Positions 26,775 to 36,356 are shown, numbered from the stretch's first letter. The stretch: 64,000 nt of DNA from DASSUW01 sp963774155 (GCA_963774155.1 CAVZDW010000005.1:212805-276804), one strand, 5' to 3'. Made by a program: numbers and translations. The notes: generated from the sequence alone by a model not told the origin.

Positions 26775-29700
26775 TCAGTAGCGCGCAGCCGCCGCGTCGG
26801 CCGGAGCGCCCGCGCCGCTGCCGAACGCCGAGCATGTCCGCTCGTACGGCAGGCCGCGGGCGACGCGGTTCCACTGCGCCATCGAGAGGTTGCGGCCGAC
26901 GAGCCGGCAGCCGGCGCCCACGAGGCCGGTGAAGGGCAGCTTCCACAACCGGACGGTGCCGTCCTCGCCGGCCGTTGCGATAGGCCACGCCCCGCCGAGG
27001 AACGTGACCGAGTACACGGCACCGAGATGGCCGCTCAGCGGCGGGCCGACGCCCCGACCCGACTGCACGTCCCAGAGCCGGGCCGTTCCGTCCTCGCTCG
27101 CCGTGGCGAGCCGGCGCCCGTCCGCGCTGAAGGCGACGCTCAGCACGCCGTCGGCGTGGCCGCTGAACGGCTGACCGCGGGGGCGCCCGGACGCCGCGTC
27201 CCACAGCCGGGCGGTGCCGTCGTCGCTCGCCGTGGCGAGCAGGGTCCCGAGCGGGCTGAACGCCACCGCGGTCACGCCGTCGGTGTGACCCTGGAGCGGG
27301 CGGCCGACCGGCTCGCCCGAATCGAGGCGCCGGACGACGGCCGTATCGTCGTCGCTGGCCGTGGCGATCAGCGCGCCGTCCGCGCTGATGGCGACGCCCA
27401 GCACGGCCTCCGCGTGGCCCGTCAACGGCCGCCCCCTGGGCCGGCCGGACGGGATCTCCCACAGCCGCGTACGGGCGTCCTCGCCCGCGGTCGCCAAGAG
27501 CTCGCCGCCTGGCGCGAGCGCCACGCCCCAGACGGGGCTGCCGTGCCGCACGCCAGCCAGCGGCCCGGAGCGACCGGATGCTCCGTCCCAGACCCGTCCG
27601 AAGCCGTCCTCGCCCCCCGAGGCCAGTTGCGTGCCGTCGGCGCTGAACGCCAGGGCGTTGACCTCGCCGTCGTGGGCGGTGAGCGGCCGGCCGGCGGGGC
27701 GGCCCTCGGGGAGGTCCCAGAACCGCACCGTCCCGTCGACGCCCGCCGAGGCGAGCGCCGTCCCGTCGGGCCTCGCCTGGACGGCGAAGACCTCCCCGTC
27801 GTGACCGATGAGCGGGCGGCTGACCGAGGGCGTCTCGGCGACCTCCCAGAGCCTTACGGCGCCGTCCCAGCCGGCGCTGGCGAGCAGCGTGCCGTCAGGG
27901 CTGACGTCGACGTCGCCGACCGTCGTCGTGTGCCCGGTGAGCGGCTGGTCGGACGGCCGGCCCGACGCGACGTCCCAGAGACGGATGGAGGCGTCGGCGC
28001 TCGCCGTCGCCAACCGGCTGCCGTCGGGGGTGAAGGACGCGTCCCACACCGAGTTGCGGTGCCCCTTCAGCACGCCGCGCGGTTGTCCGGACGGGACGCT
28101 CCAGAGCCGCGCGAACCGGTCGCGGTCCGTGCTGGCCAGGAGCGTGCCGTCGCGGTTGAACGCCACGCCCCAGACCTGGTCGCGGTGTCCACGCAGCGGA
28201 GGGCCGCGCAGCTCCCCGGTCGCCGCGTCCCAGAGTCGCACGGTGCGGTCCACCCCGGCGGTGGCGAGCAGGCTGCCGTCGGGGCTGAACTCCACGTCCT
28301 GCACTGGTCCCTCGTGACCTGAGAGCGCGCCGCGGGCGCGGGCCGAAGGCATGTCCCAGAGGCGGACCGTGCCGTCCTCGCCCGCGCTCGCCAGCCGGTC
28401 ACCGGCCGGGCTGTACGCGAGCGCGTTCACCTGCTCCTGAGAGGTGTCGATCGGCTCGTCGCCGGGTTGGCCGGAACCGGCGTCCCAGAGTCGCACGACC
28501 CCGGCGGTGTCGCCGGCCACGAGAAGGCCGTCACGCGGGCTGAAGGCGACGGACGTCAGGCGCGCCCCATCGGCGCGCAGGGGCTGCCCGCGCTCTGAGC
28601 GGGTGCGGACGTCCCACAGCCTGACCGTCCCGTCCCAGCTCGCGGATGCGAGCACGCTGCCGTCGCGGTTGAACGCCACCTCGTGAACCTGATCCGTGTG
28701 CCCGGTGAGGAGCGTCGACGCGTGCGTAAAGTGGCTCAGACCGGTGATCAGCGCCGGCGGGACGGGCGCCGTGGGTTCCTGGTCGCGACCCAGGCTCAGG
28801 CTCTGCAGTCCGACGAGGATCGCAACGTCGGGCTCGCGTGCGACCAGCCGCTCCGCTTCGGTGGCCAGCTGGCGCGACCACGCCAGGCGCGCCTCCGACT
28901 GCGCCTGCCGGTTGCTGCGGACCGCGAGCGCCCCCGCGACGAGTGCCGCGAGCAGCATCACGCCGAGGCCGGCGGCGAGGACCCGCAGCCGGCGGTTCGA
29001 GCGGCGGGCGGCCTCGATCTCCCGCACGGCCAGGCCGCGACTGGCGGCGAGGAACGCGCTCTCGACCGGCTCGAGCTCACCCGCGTGCTGGACGGCCCAC
29101 GCGTCGAAGGCGGCCAGCCGCGAGCCCCGCACGAGATACGGCTCCTGCCGCCCGTCTCGGTCCCAGTCGGTCGCCAGGCGCCCGAGCTCGGAGCGCATCT
29201 GCAGTTCCGAGCGGGCGCCCTCGATCGCTTCTCGCAGCGGCGGCCACTGCCGGAGCAGGGCCTCGTGCGCCACCTCGATCGTCGTGGCGCCGCCGGACTC
29301 TCCGCGGCTCGTGAGCAGGCGGGCGTCCACGAACGCGTCCACGACCGCGCGCTCGTCCGCGTCCAGCGCCTCCCGTGCCACGCGCCGCCGCGTCGGCTCG
29401 CCGCCCGCCTCGACAGCCGCGAGCTTGAGCAGCGTCGGGATGACGCGGTCGCCGTGTCCGCGTCGCCCCAGCTCGTCGAGCAGCCGGTCGGCGCGATGCC
29501 GGAGCGCACCGACGACGCCGCCGGCCGCCTCGTACTCGGCGATCGTGACGCGCCGGTCCGGGCCGGCGCGGCGGTAGAGCTCGTGGAGCGTGTAGGCGAG
29601 CAGCGGCAGTGCATCGCCGCCGGTCGTCTCCTGGACCGTCCGCTCCGCCAGCCCGGGCTCGAGCTCGACGCCCGCACGCGCCGCCGGGCGCTCGATCACC

Positions 29701-30733
29701 TCGGCCAGGCGCGAGCGGCTGAGCGGCTCGATGACCAGCCACTCGTCGATCGCCTCCGCCAGCCCGGCCCGCTCGGGACGGCCGCTGAGGAACTCCGACC
29801 GCACGGTGGCGACGACCCAGAGCGGGCTGTCCTCCTGCAGGCCCTCGCGCAGCAGGGCCAGGAACGCACGCTGCTCGCGTTCGCCGGTCCGCGTCAGCAG
29901 CTCCTCCGCCTGGTCGACGACGACGAGCACGTTGCGGGTGCCGTCGCGCAGGCGCGCGAGCTCCCGGGCAACGTCGGCGAGCGGCAGCCCCTCGACCTCG
30001 GCGGCGCTGCGCGGCTCGCCGTGCGCGGCGAGCGCGCGCGCCAGGCTGTCCGCCAGGTGCTCGGTCGGTCGCGAGCCCGGTACGAACGGCGGCACGACGA
30101 GCCAGCCCGCACCGAGGCGCGGCAGCAGCCCGGCGTGCACGAGCGAGGACTTCCCGCTGCCGGACGGCCCCACGACGGCGACGAAGCGGCCGCGGCCATG
30201 GCGCAGCGTCGGCTGGAGCAGCACGAGAAGGCGGTCGATCTCCTGGTCGCGGCCGAAGAACACCGCGGCGTCCTGGGGCGCGAACGGCTCCAGGCCCGGG
30301 TAGGGCGAGCGCGTGGGATCCCATGCGAACGAGTCGGCGGGATCCACTCCGGCCCGTCGGAGGCCGGCCACCAGGCGGGCGATCGCGGCCTCCCCGTCGG
30401 CGAGGTCGACCCATTGGAGATCGTCGAGCAGCGGCGCCGTCGCGGCACCGTCGAGTCGCGCGGGGAAGATCGGCTTGCCGAGCGAGCGGGCGAGCGCGAG
30501 CTCCGCGAAGCACCACCGCGACGCGTTCGCGGCGGCGCTCGCGAGGAACACCACTGCGTCGCTGCGGCGCAGCTGCGCGTACAGCTCGGGCTCCCACTCA
30601 CGGCCGGCGGGATCCCCTGCTCGGGGTCGAAGTCGAGGAACAGGGCCGCGAAGCCCTCCCCGCGCAGCCGCGCCAGCAGCCGTTCGGCGGCCTCGCGGTC
30701 GTGGCTGCTATGGCTCAGGAAGAGCGAGGCCAT
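26775..30733 (-). pseudogene. TIR-STAND(nSTAND1)-WD40 protein, frameshifted near the N-terminus
   Basis: Start ATG 30733 gives MASLFLSHSSHDREAAERLL, a TIR domain with a likely catalytic Glu in SRWCFAELALARSLGKPI. One base is missing near 30603, so the frame shifts before residue 45. The rest of the chain is open from 30554: an nSTAND-type ATPase (Walker A VVGPSGSGKSSLVHAG, Walker B NVLVVVDQAEELL), a winged-helix region, one membrane helix (AAGLGVMLLAALVAGALAV) and fourteen WD40 repeats, enough for two seven-bladed propellers. Each repeat has the GHxxxV and LWD pattern (for example TVRLWDV). Intact length would be 1319 residues. TIR domains of this kind can cleave NAD or signal; STAND proteins assemble on ligand binding. 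It probably is a sensor of infection or stress. Confidence 0.92.
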
Positions 30734-30737
30734 GCGC

Positions 30738-30758
30738 TGCGGTCACGGTCCGCGCAGC
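30738..30758 (-). repeat. 21-base inverted repeat, right arm
   Basis: These are the exact reverse complement of 26746-26766. They fall at the stop codon of the secreted protein gene, whose stop is at 30743, and just upstream of the start of the TIR-STAND-WD40 gene. Confidence 0.9.
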
Positions 30759-31912
30759 CTGAACCTCGCGCTGCTCGCCTCGACGTTCCCGAGCGCGTCG
30801 ACCGCGCGCATGGTCGCCAGCACGCGCACGCGGTGGACCCGCCGGACCAGCGCGCGCCCTCGCCGCGAGAGCCTCACGTGCGCGATGACGGGCCGGCCGG
30901 GGGTCAGCCGGAGCTCCTTGGCCCCGAGCCGGTCCGCGCGCCGCGCCGTCACGAGCCGGAGCCGCCCGACGCAGGGGCCGGACGCCTCCGACGCTTGGCA
31001 CAGGACGCGCACCCGGGCAACGCCGCGCCGGTTCAGGCGCGCGCGATGCCGGGCGATCAGCACGCGCGGCCCCGTCGTGTCGACCCGCCACTCGCGCCGC
31101 GCCGGCGACGGGTCGTCCTTGCCGCGGTCGTCGATCGCCCGCACCTCGACGGCATGGGCGCCCTCGGAGAGCCCGACGTAGGCCGCGGGTGCCGAGCACG
31201 CCTCCCAGGCATCGGCGTCGAGCCGGCACGTGAACGTCGAACCGGGTTCCGTGGCCACGAAGCGCAGCGTGGCGCTCCGCGAGGCGACCGCCGGGGCGGG
31301 GCCCTCGGTGATCCGCGTATCGGGCGGCGGGTCCGTCTCGGGACACGGCCCGATCCCGTCGCACGGGACGACCCACTGCTCGGTGTCGACCGGCGCATCC
31401 GGGTCGTACTTGATCGAGACGATGTCGGCGACCCGGAACCGGTGGGTGTGGGCGTTATAGGTGAAGCTGCAGTGCGACTCCGCGGCGGCGGTCTCGCCCG
31501 TGGGCGTGTCCCAGCTGCACGTGAACTGCTGGGCGATGTCGGGGCTCGCCAGCGGGTGCGGCCCGCCCCAGCCCTCCGGCTGGTCCGGATACGGGTAGTT
31601 CTCGCTCTCGTCCAGGAAGCCCGGCAGCGGCTCGTTCGGGTCCGGCGGGTCGAGCTCCAACAGGCGGAACGCCGGGGGCTGCGGCACCGCGCCCCAGGCG
31701 CACGTGTAGTCGTGGCGCGGCGCGTCCTCCCATGCGCAGGTGAAGGCGGCGACGGCCGGAGGTGTGACCAGGAACGCGGCGATCGAGCTCCGCTGCTTCG
31801 GGCGCTTGTGCCGGGAGTCGGACCCATCGGGCGCAGCGAGCAACAGCGCCAGCGCCACGATGATTGCCATCGGCACGAGCCTGCCGGACGGGCGGGAGGC
31901 GATCCCGACCAT
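30743..31912 (-). CDS. Secreted Ig-like protein, paralogue of 25844-26761
   Basis: I chose ATG 31912 because MVGIASRPSGRLVPMAIIVA aligns with the start of the paralogue; GGTGGAG precedes it. The 389-residue product has a signal peptide, the shared motif RHKRPKQRSSIAAF and Cys pairs (FTCAWEDAPRHDYTCAWG; VVPCDGIGPCPETD). An Ig/HYR-like beta-sandwich follows (STFTCRLDADAWEACSAPAA, SEGAHAVEVRAIDDRGKDD), then a basic C-terminal domain (RLGAKELRLTPGRPVIAHV). Its stop lies nine bases before the TIR-STAND-WD40 start and it follows the TIR-TPR gene by 76 bases, so the three probably share a transcript. It could be an external binding partner; that is inference. Confidence 0.82.
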   Translation of the reverse strand: MVGIASRPSGRLVPMAIIVALALLLAAPDGSDSRHKRPKQRSSIAAFLVTPPAVAAFTCAWEDAPRHDYTCAWGAVPQPPAFRLLELDPPDPNEPLPGFLDESENYPYPDQPEGWGGPHPLASPDIAQQFTCSWDTPTGETAAAESHCSFTYNAHTHRFRVADIVSIKYDPDAPVDTEQWVVPCDGIGPCPETDPPPDTRITEGPAPAVASRSATLRFVATEPGSTFTCRLDADAWEACSAPAAYVGLSEGAHAVEVRAIDDRGKDDPSPARREWRVDTTGPRVLIARHRARLNRRGVARVRVLCQASEASGPCVGRLRLVTARRADRLGAKELRLTPGRPVIAHVRLSRRGRALVRRVHRVRVLATMRAVDALGNVEASSARFRLRGP

Positions 31913-31988
31913 GCGCTCGAGTCTCCACCCGTAGCGGTCGCAAGGCAAGCGCTCGGTCAGGGAATGGGCGGTCAGCTACGCCGATTGG

Positions 31989-32897
31989 TCAATCACGGCC
32001 ACTGCCCGATCGGGCGCTGGCCGGAGCGGCCTTGTCAGCCTCGATGAACCGTCGCGCAAGCTCGAGGTCGTGCTCCGCCGCCGGGTAGGAGTCCAGTCCG
32101 CGCTCTTCCGCCATCCGGATGGCAGCGAGGAGGAAGAACTCCGCGGCCTCCCACTCGTGCTCGAACGCCAGCACCGTGCCGAGGCCGTTGATCGCCGACG
32201 GGTCGTGCGGATCGGCCCACAGCGCGTCGAAGAAATGCCGCTCAGCGTGTTCGAGGCGCTCGTCGGGCGGTGCGACGCCGGCCTTGAGGTCGTCCCAGTG
32301 GTCCGTCATGTAGGCGTTCTTGAGGTGGTAGGCCGCGAGGTTGGCGATCATGAGGTCCTGCGGCCAGCGAGCGAGCGCTCGCTTCATCGCGGCGTCGGCC
32401 TCCCGTTGGGCCGCGGCTTGCGACGCCTTGTCCGTCGCCTCGACCACGGACAACTGGAGCTGAGCCAGCTCGGAGATCGCCGCGCTCAGATCGCCCGACT
32501 CGTGCCGCATGAGCGGCGTCAACTTGACGGTGGTGCCGCTGGCCGCGCGGATCGAACGGGCGAGCGGCGCGGCCTGTACGCCGGGCGTGAACGCCGCGCC
32601 GCCCAGGCACTCGGGTAGCCCTGTCGGATCGAGCGCGCACGGCAGGATCGGGCGGTCCATCAGCACCGCGGTGATCCACTCCGAGTTGACCCACCGGGAC
32701 CTCGACGCGGCCTCGGACCACAGCAGGACCAGCGCGTCGGCGTCGCGGATCGCCTCGCGCAGCGTCCTGCGGAGCATCAAGGCGTTGGGCATGTCGGAGC
32801 TGTCGAGCCACACGTCGAGCCCCTGGTGCTCGAGCGCTCGCTCGAGCTCCCGGGAGAACGCTGCGTTCACCGACGAGTGGCTGATGAACGCGTCCAC
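31989..32897 (-). CDS. TIR-domain protein with C-terminal TPR-like helices
   Basis: GTG 32897 gives VDAFISHSSVNAAFSRELER, the start of a TIR domain (about residues 1-135). It has LDVWLDSSDMP, DADALVLLWSEAAS and SRWVNSEWITAVLMDRPILP, the last holding a candidate catalytic Glu. The C-terminal half is helical, with TPR-like units (DLMIANLAAYHLKNAYMTDH, DPSAINGLGTVLAFEHEWEA, EFFLLAAIRMAEE). It has 302 residues, no STAND domain and no membrane helix. It lies 76 bases upstream of the secreted protein gene and its 5' end overlaps the 59-residue ORF. TIR plus TPR is a known regulatory arrangement in actinobacteria, and the pair of TIR proteins here suggests one system. Confidence 0.88.
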   Translation of the reverse strand: MDAFISHSSVNAAFSRELERALEHQGLDVWLDSSDMPNALMLRRTLREAIRDADALVLLWSEAASRSRWVNSEWITAVLMDRPILPCALDPTGLPECLGGAAFTPGVQAAPLARSIRAASGTTVKLTPLMRHESGDLSAAISELAQLQLSVVEATDKASQAAAQREADAAMKRALARWPQDLMIANLAAYHLKNAYMTDHWDDLKAGVAPPDERLEHAERHFFDALWADPHDPSAINGLGTVLAFEHEWEAAEFFLLAAIRMAEERGLDSYPAAEHDLELARRFIEADKAAPASARSGSGRD

Positions 32898-33046
32898 GGG
32901 GCGACTTTCCCACGGCGTTCGCGCTCCGGCAACGGCATGGGCATCCAGAACCACCACATCCACGGTCCCGCGACCGCGCTGAGCAACTTCGGGGCACTGG
33001 ACGGCTGCGGCGTGGCGGCCTCTTCGTTGACGTTGCAGCGGGACAT
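32867..33046 (-). CDS. Small tryptophan-rich protein overlapping the TIR gene
   Basis: ATG 33046 is preceded by AGAGGAGG at a good distance, the best ribosome site in the area. The 59-residue product starts MSRCNVNEEAATPQPSSAPK. It has a hydrophobic core of four Trp and several Met and Pro (PWMWWFWMPMPLP), then a basic tail (ERERRGKVAP). It overlaps the TIR-TPR start by 31 bases, so the pair is probably translationally coupled. Nothing similar comes to mind. It could be a short membrane or precursor peptide; the alternative, that the strong site is chance, is less likely. Confidence 0.55.
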   Translation of the reverse strand: MSRCNVNEEAATPQPSSAPKLLSAVAGPWMWWFWMPMPLPERERRGKVAPWTRSSATRR

Positions 33047-33172
33047 TCGGTGCCTCCTCTTGAGGGGGTTGGCGCTGGCCTGCACGATGCGCCGCGCCGG
33101 TTGCGCCCCGGCAACACCGCGGCAACGGCGGTTGCCGTCCTCAAGCGGCTCGCGGCCGTAGCATCACTCCGT

Positions 33173-33604
33173 ATGGAGGTCGAGCTCCGCGAGATCACAG
33201 CCGAGACCGTGCGCGCGATCTGCGAGCTCCAGGTGGCGGCCGACCAGCGCGCGTTCGTCGCGCCGAACGCGGTCTCGATCGCGGAGGCGCACTTCAACCC
33301 CGGCCACTGGATGCGGGCGATCTACGCCGACGGGCAGCCCGCCGGCTTCGCCCTGACCTTCGACGATCCGTCGGAGGGCTACTTCCTGTGGCGGTTCATG
33401 ATCGCCGACGGGCACCAGCGCCGCGGCATCGGCCGGCGCGCGATGGAGCAGGTGCTGGAGCACTGGCGCGAGCTGGGAGTCACGGCGGCGAGGACCAGCG
33501 TGGTGCCGGCGAACGTCGGCGCGACCCGCCTCTACGAGTCGGTCGGCTTCCGGCTCACCGGCGAGGAGGACCACGGAGAGCTCGTGATGACTCTGGACAT
33601 GTGA
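33173..33604 (+). CDS. GNAT family N-acetyltransferase
   Basis: ATG 33173 (MEVELREITAETVRAICELQ) starts a 143-residue GNAT protein. The acetyl-CoA pocket is ADGHQRRGIGRRAMEQVLEH (Q/R-x2-G-x-G/A motif) after the usual strand FLWRFMIADG, followed by TSVVPANVGATRLYESVGF and the closing ELVMTLDM. The length is the family minimum. The longer upstream frame is antisense to the small Trp-rich ORF. It is divergent from the TIR gene cluster. Confidence 0.9.
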   Translation: MEVELREITAETVRAICELQVAADQRAFVAPNAVSIAEAHFNPGHWMRAIYADGQPAGFALTFDDPSEGYFLWRFMIADGHQRRGIGRRAMEQVLEHWRELGVTAARTSVVPANVGATRLYESVGFRLTGEEDHGELVMTLDM

Positions 33605-33733
33605 TCAGCCGGCGGACGAGCCGGCATTGTCTACGCGGCTGATCAAGCCCCAGACCTCGGGACCGCCGCGCTTCACCGACCCGCGCGCGCCCCGCACGCC
33701 ATCTGACCGCGGCTCGAACGGCGAACGCCTCGC

Positions 33734-33895
33734 CTAATACCACTTCCCGCGCGCGAAGCCGCCGAAGGCGACGAGGCCGACGAGGGCGATGATCAGTCCG
33801 ATCCAGAAGCTCCAGACGATCATGAGGACGATCCCGACGATGACGATGATCCCACCGAGCGTGAGCCCGCTGTTGCCGCGGTCCGATGTGGCCAT
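33734..33895 (-). CDS. Two-helix membrane micro-protein, 53 residues
   Basis: ATG 33895 follows GGGAGGA. The product MATSDRGNSGLTLGGIIVIV continues through two close hydrophobic segments (GIVLMIVWSFWIGLIIALVG, LVAFGGFARGKWY). Such proteins resemble the DUF6131-like small membrane proteins of actinobacteria; the family assignment is tentative. It is the last gene of a run that includes the two CNNM proteins and lies 74 bases after the stop of the nearer one. Confidence 0.7.
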   Translation of the reverse strand: MATSDRGNSGLTLGGIIVIVGIVLMIVWSFWIGLIIALVGLVAFGGFARGKWY

Positions 33896-33969
33896 GTGCA
33901 GTTCCTCCCGTAGGTGCGGCTGCGCCGTCAGACGCTCCGTGCTCGGCACGCTACTGGGCGCATCGGCGG

Positions 33970-35022
33970 TCAGCGGCGGGCGGCGGTGAGCTTCTGGGTT
34001 TCGTCGCGGATCTCGCCGACGAGCTCTTCGAGGACGTCTTCGAGGGCGGCGATGCCGACGGCCTCGCCGGCGTGGTCTTCGATGCGGGCGAGGTGGGCGT
34101 TGGAGCGCTGCATCGTGGCGAGCACGGCACGCAGGCCGTCCGTGGCGCGGACGACGGCGAGCGGGCGGATCCAGGAGCGGGCGATCGGCCGGTTTCGGTG
34201 GCGGGGCTCGATCTCGAGCGCGTCCTTGAGATGCAGGTAGCCGGTGAGGCGGCCGTCCTCGCAGACGGGGAAGCGCGAGTAGCCGGTGCGCGCGGCCATC
34301 GCCTCGACCTGGGCTGGCGTGACGTCGGGTGCGACGGTCTCCAGCGTCTCGACGGGCAGCTGAACCGAGCGGGCGTCGCGTGCCTCGAACTGGAGGGCGC
34401 CGACGAGCAGCCGACCCTCGGCCGCGTCGAGCATGCCCTCGCGACGCGACTCCTCGACGAGGCCGGCGACCTCGTCGCGGGTGAAGGCGCTGGTGACCTC
34501 GTCGCGCGGCTCGATCCCGAAGGCGCGCAGTGTGGCGTTGGCGATCCAGTTGAGCAGCGCGATGACGGGTCGGACCGCGCGGACGACCATGGCGAGCGGC
34601 GGTCCGAGGGCGAGGGCGGCGCGCTCGGGTCCGGCGAGAGCGATGTTCTTGGGGACCATCTCGCCGAGCACGACGTGGAGGAAGCCGATGATGGCGAGCG
34701 CGATCGCGAAGGCCACGGGGTGCACCAGTGCCTCGGGCAGGCCGATGGTTTCGAACGGGCCTTCGAGCGCGTGGGCGATGGCGGGCTCGCCAAGGTAGCC
34801 GAGGCCGAGCGAGCACACGGTGATACCCAGCTGGGCGCCCGCCATCATGAGCGAGACGTTCTCCATCGCCCGCAGCGTGGTCCGCGCGGCCCGGCTTCCC
34901 GCCGTCGCGCGCGGCTCGATCACGGCGCGCCGGGCGGAGACGAGCGCGAACTCGGCGCCGACGAAGAAGGCGTTGGCGATGAGCAGGAAGGCGCTGATCG
35001 CGAGCGCGGTGCCGGTGTTCAC
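33970..35022 (-). CDS. CNNM/CorC-type membrane protein (hemolysin family)
   Basis: The 350-residue protein has an N-terminal DUF21 bundle with the motif AFFVGAEFALVSARRAVIEP, several membrane helices (MMAGAQLGITVCSLGLGYLG; FLHVVLGEMVPKNIAL) and a CBS-pair domain (ETVAPDVTPAQVEAMAARTG to LEDVLEELVGEI). It lacks the CorC_HlyC C-terminal domain that its upstream neighbour has. These proteins are linked to magnesium or cobalt export. Its start overlaps the stop of the 445-residue paralogue by four bases. Confidence 0.92.
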   Translation of the reverse strand: MNTGTALAISAFLLIANAFFVGAEFALVSARRAVIEPRATAGSRAARTTLRAMENVSLMMAGAQLGITVCSLGLGYLGEPAIAHALEGPFETIGLPEALVHPVAFAIALAIIGFLHVVLGEMVPKNIALAGPERAALALGPPLAMVVRAVRPVIALLNWIANATLRAFGIEPRDEVTSAFTRDEVAGLVEESRREGMLDAAEGRLLVGALQFEARDARSVQLPVETLETVAPDVTPAQVEAMAARTGYSRFPVCEDGRLTGYLHLKDALEIEPRHRNRPIARSWIRPLAVVRATDGLRAVLATMQRSNAHLARIEDHAGEAVGIAALEDVLEELVGEIRDETQKLTAARR

Positions 35023-36356
35023 GAAGGCTCCTCGGTCGCCGGGCGGTGGGCCAGGCGCACCCGGTGCACGCGCAGGTCGTCCATGGCGACCACGGTCAGC
35101 GTCACCTCGTGCGGCGTGCCGTCCGCGTCGTCGGCGCGGAGCGTGACCGTGTCGCCGACGCTCGGGATGCGAGCGAGCCGGTCGCCGAGGAGCCCGCCGA
35201 TGGTCTCGTAGTCGTCGTCCTCCGGGAGCCTGATGCTTACGGTCCGGAGCACCTCGTCCGGGCGCATCAGGCCGGGGAGAGTCCAGGCTCCGTCGGGTTC
35301 GCGACGCGCACGTTCCTCGCCGGTGTCGTGCTCGTCGCGGACCTCGCCGACGATCTCTTCGACGATGTCCTCGAGCGTGACCAGGCCGTCGACGTTGCCG
35401 AACTCGTCGACCACGAGGGCCATCTGCAGGCCGCCGCGCCGCAGCGTGTCGAGGAGATCGTCGAGCTCGAGGCTCGCCGGCACCAGCACCGGAGGTGCCA
35501 TCACGTCCGCCACCGGCGTGCGTGGCCTACGCTCGTGCGGAACGGCGACGGCGTGCTTGACATGGACGATGCCGGTGAAGGCGCCGCCATCGCCGAGGAC
35601 CGGGAAGCGCGAGCGACCGCTGGCGCGGGCCTGCTCGACGACGGCGAGCACCGGGTCGTCCTCAGCCACCGTCGCGACACGGCCGCGGGGAGTCATGATC
35701 TCGTGCGCGCGCCGCTCGCCGAACGCCAGCGACCGCTGCAGCAGATCAGCTGTCGCCGAAGCCAGCGTCCCCTGCTCGGCAGAACGCCGTACGAGCGACG
35801 TGAGCTCCTCCGCCGAACGGGCGGACGCGAGCTCCTCCTGCGGCTCGATTCCGAGCCGCCGCAGGATCGCGTTCGCGGTGCCGTTGAAGAAGCGGATCAG
35901 CAGACCGGTCGCGCGTGTGAAGCCGCGCTGGAAGCCCTGAACGGCGCGGGCCGTCGCCAGCGGCTGCGCGATCGCAAGGTTCTTTGGCACCAGCTCGCCG
36001 AACACCATCGTCACCCCCGTGGCCAGCACGAGCGCGATGACGAGCGACGCGCCGTCGACGGCGCCCTCGGGGAGCCCGGCCGACTCGAGCGGCCCGTCGA
36101 CGAGCCGGGCGATCGAGGGCTCGGCGAGGAAGCCGATCGAGAGGTTCGTGACCGTGATCCCCACCTGCGCCGCCGACAGCTGCGTCGACAGGCTGCGCAG
36201 CGCAGCGAGCACCCCGCGGGCACCACGGTCGCCGCGCTCGGCGGCACGCTCGACCGACGAGCGGTCCACCGTCACCAGCGCAAACTCGGCCGCCACGAAC
36301 GCCCCGCACGCCGCGACGAGCGCGAGCGCAACCAGGATGAGCAGAACCTCGATCAA
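35019..36356 (-). CDS. CNNM/CorC-type membrane protein with CorC_HlyC domain
   Basis: The 445-residue protein has the same DUF21 bundle (CGAFVAAEFALVTVDRSSVE, QVGITVTNLSIGFLAEPSIA, VFGELVPKNLAIAQPLATA), two CBS motifs (EIMTPRGRVATVAEDDPVLA, LDDLLDTLRRGGLQMALVVD and then VTLEDIVEEIVGEVRDE) and a C-terminal CorC_HlyC domain (DYETIGGLLGDRLARIPSVG). It is the full-length form of the pair with 33970-35022, to which it is coupled by a four-base overlap. A structured leader lies upstream, which may sense metal. Confidence 0.92.
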   Translation of the reverse strand: MIEVLLILVALALVAACGAFVAAEFALVTVDRSSVERAAERGDRGARGVLAALRSLSTQLSAAQVGITVTNLSIGFLAEPSIARLVDGPLESAGLPEGAVDGASLVIALVLATGVTMVFGELVPKNLAIAQPLATARAVQGFQRGFTRATGLLIRFFNGTANAILRRLGIEPQEELASARSAEELTSLVRRSAEQGTLASATADLLQRSLAFGERRAHEIMTPRGRVATVAEDDPVLAVVEQARASGRSRFPVLGDGGAFTGIVHVKHAVAVPHERRPRTPVADVMAPPVLVPASLELDDLLDTLRRGGLQMALVVDEFGNVDGLVTLEDIVEEIVGEVRDEHDTGEERARREPDGAWTLPGLMRPDEVLRTVSIRLPEDDDYETIGGLLGDRLARIPSVGDTVTLRADDADGTPHEVTLTVVAMDDLRVHRVRLAHRPATEEPS

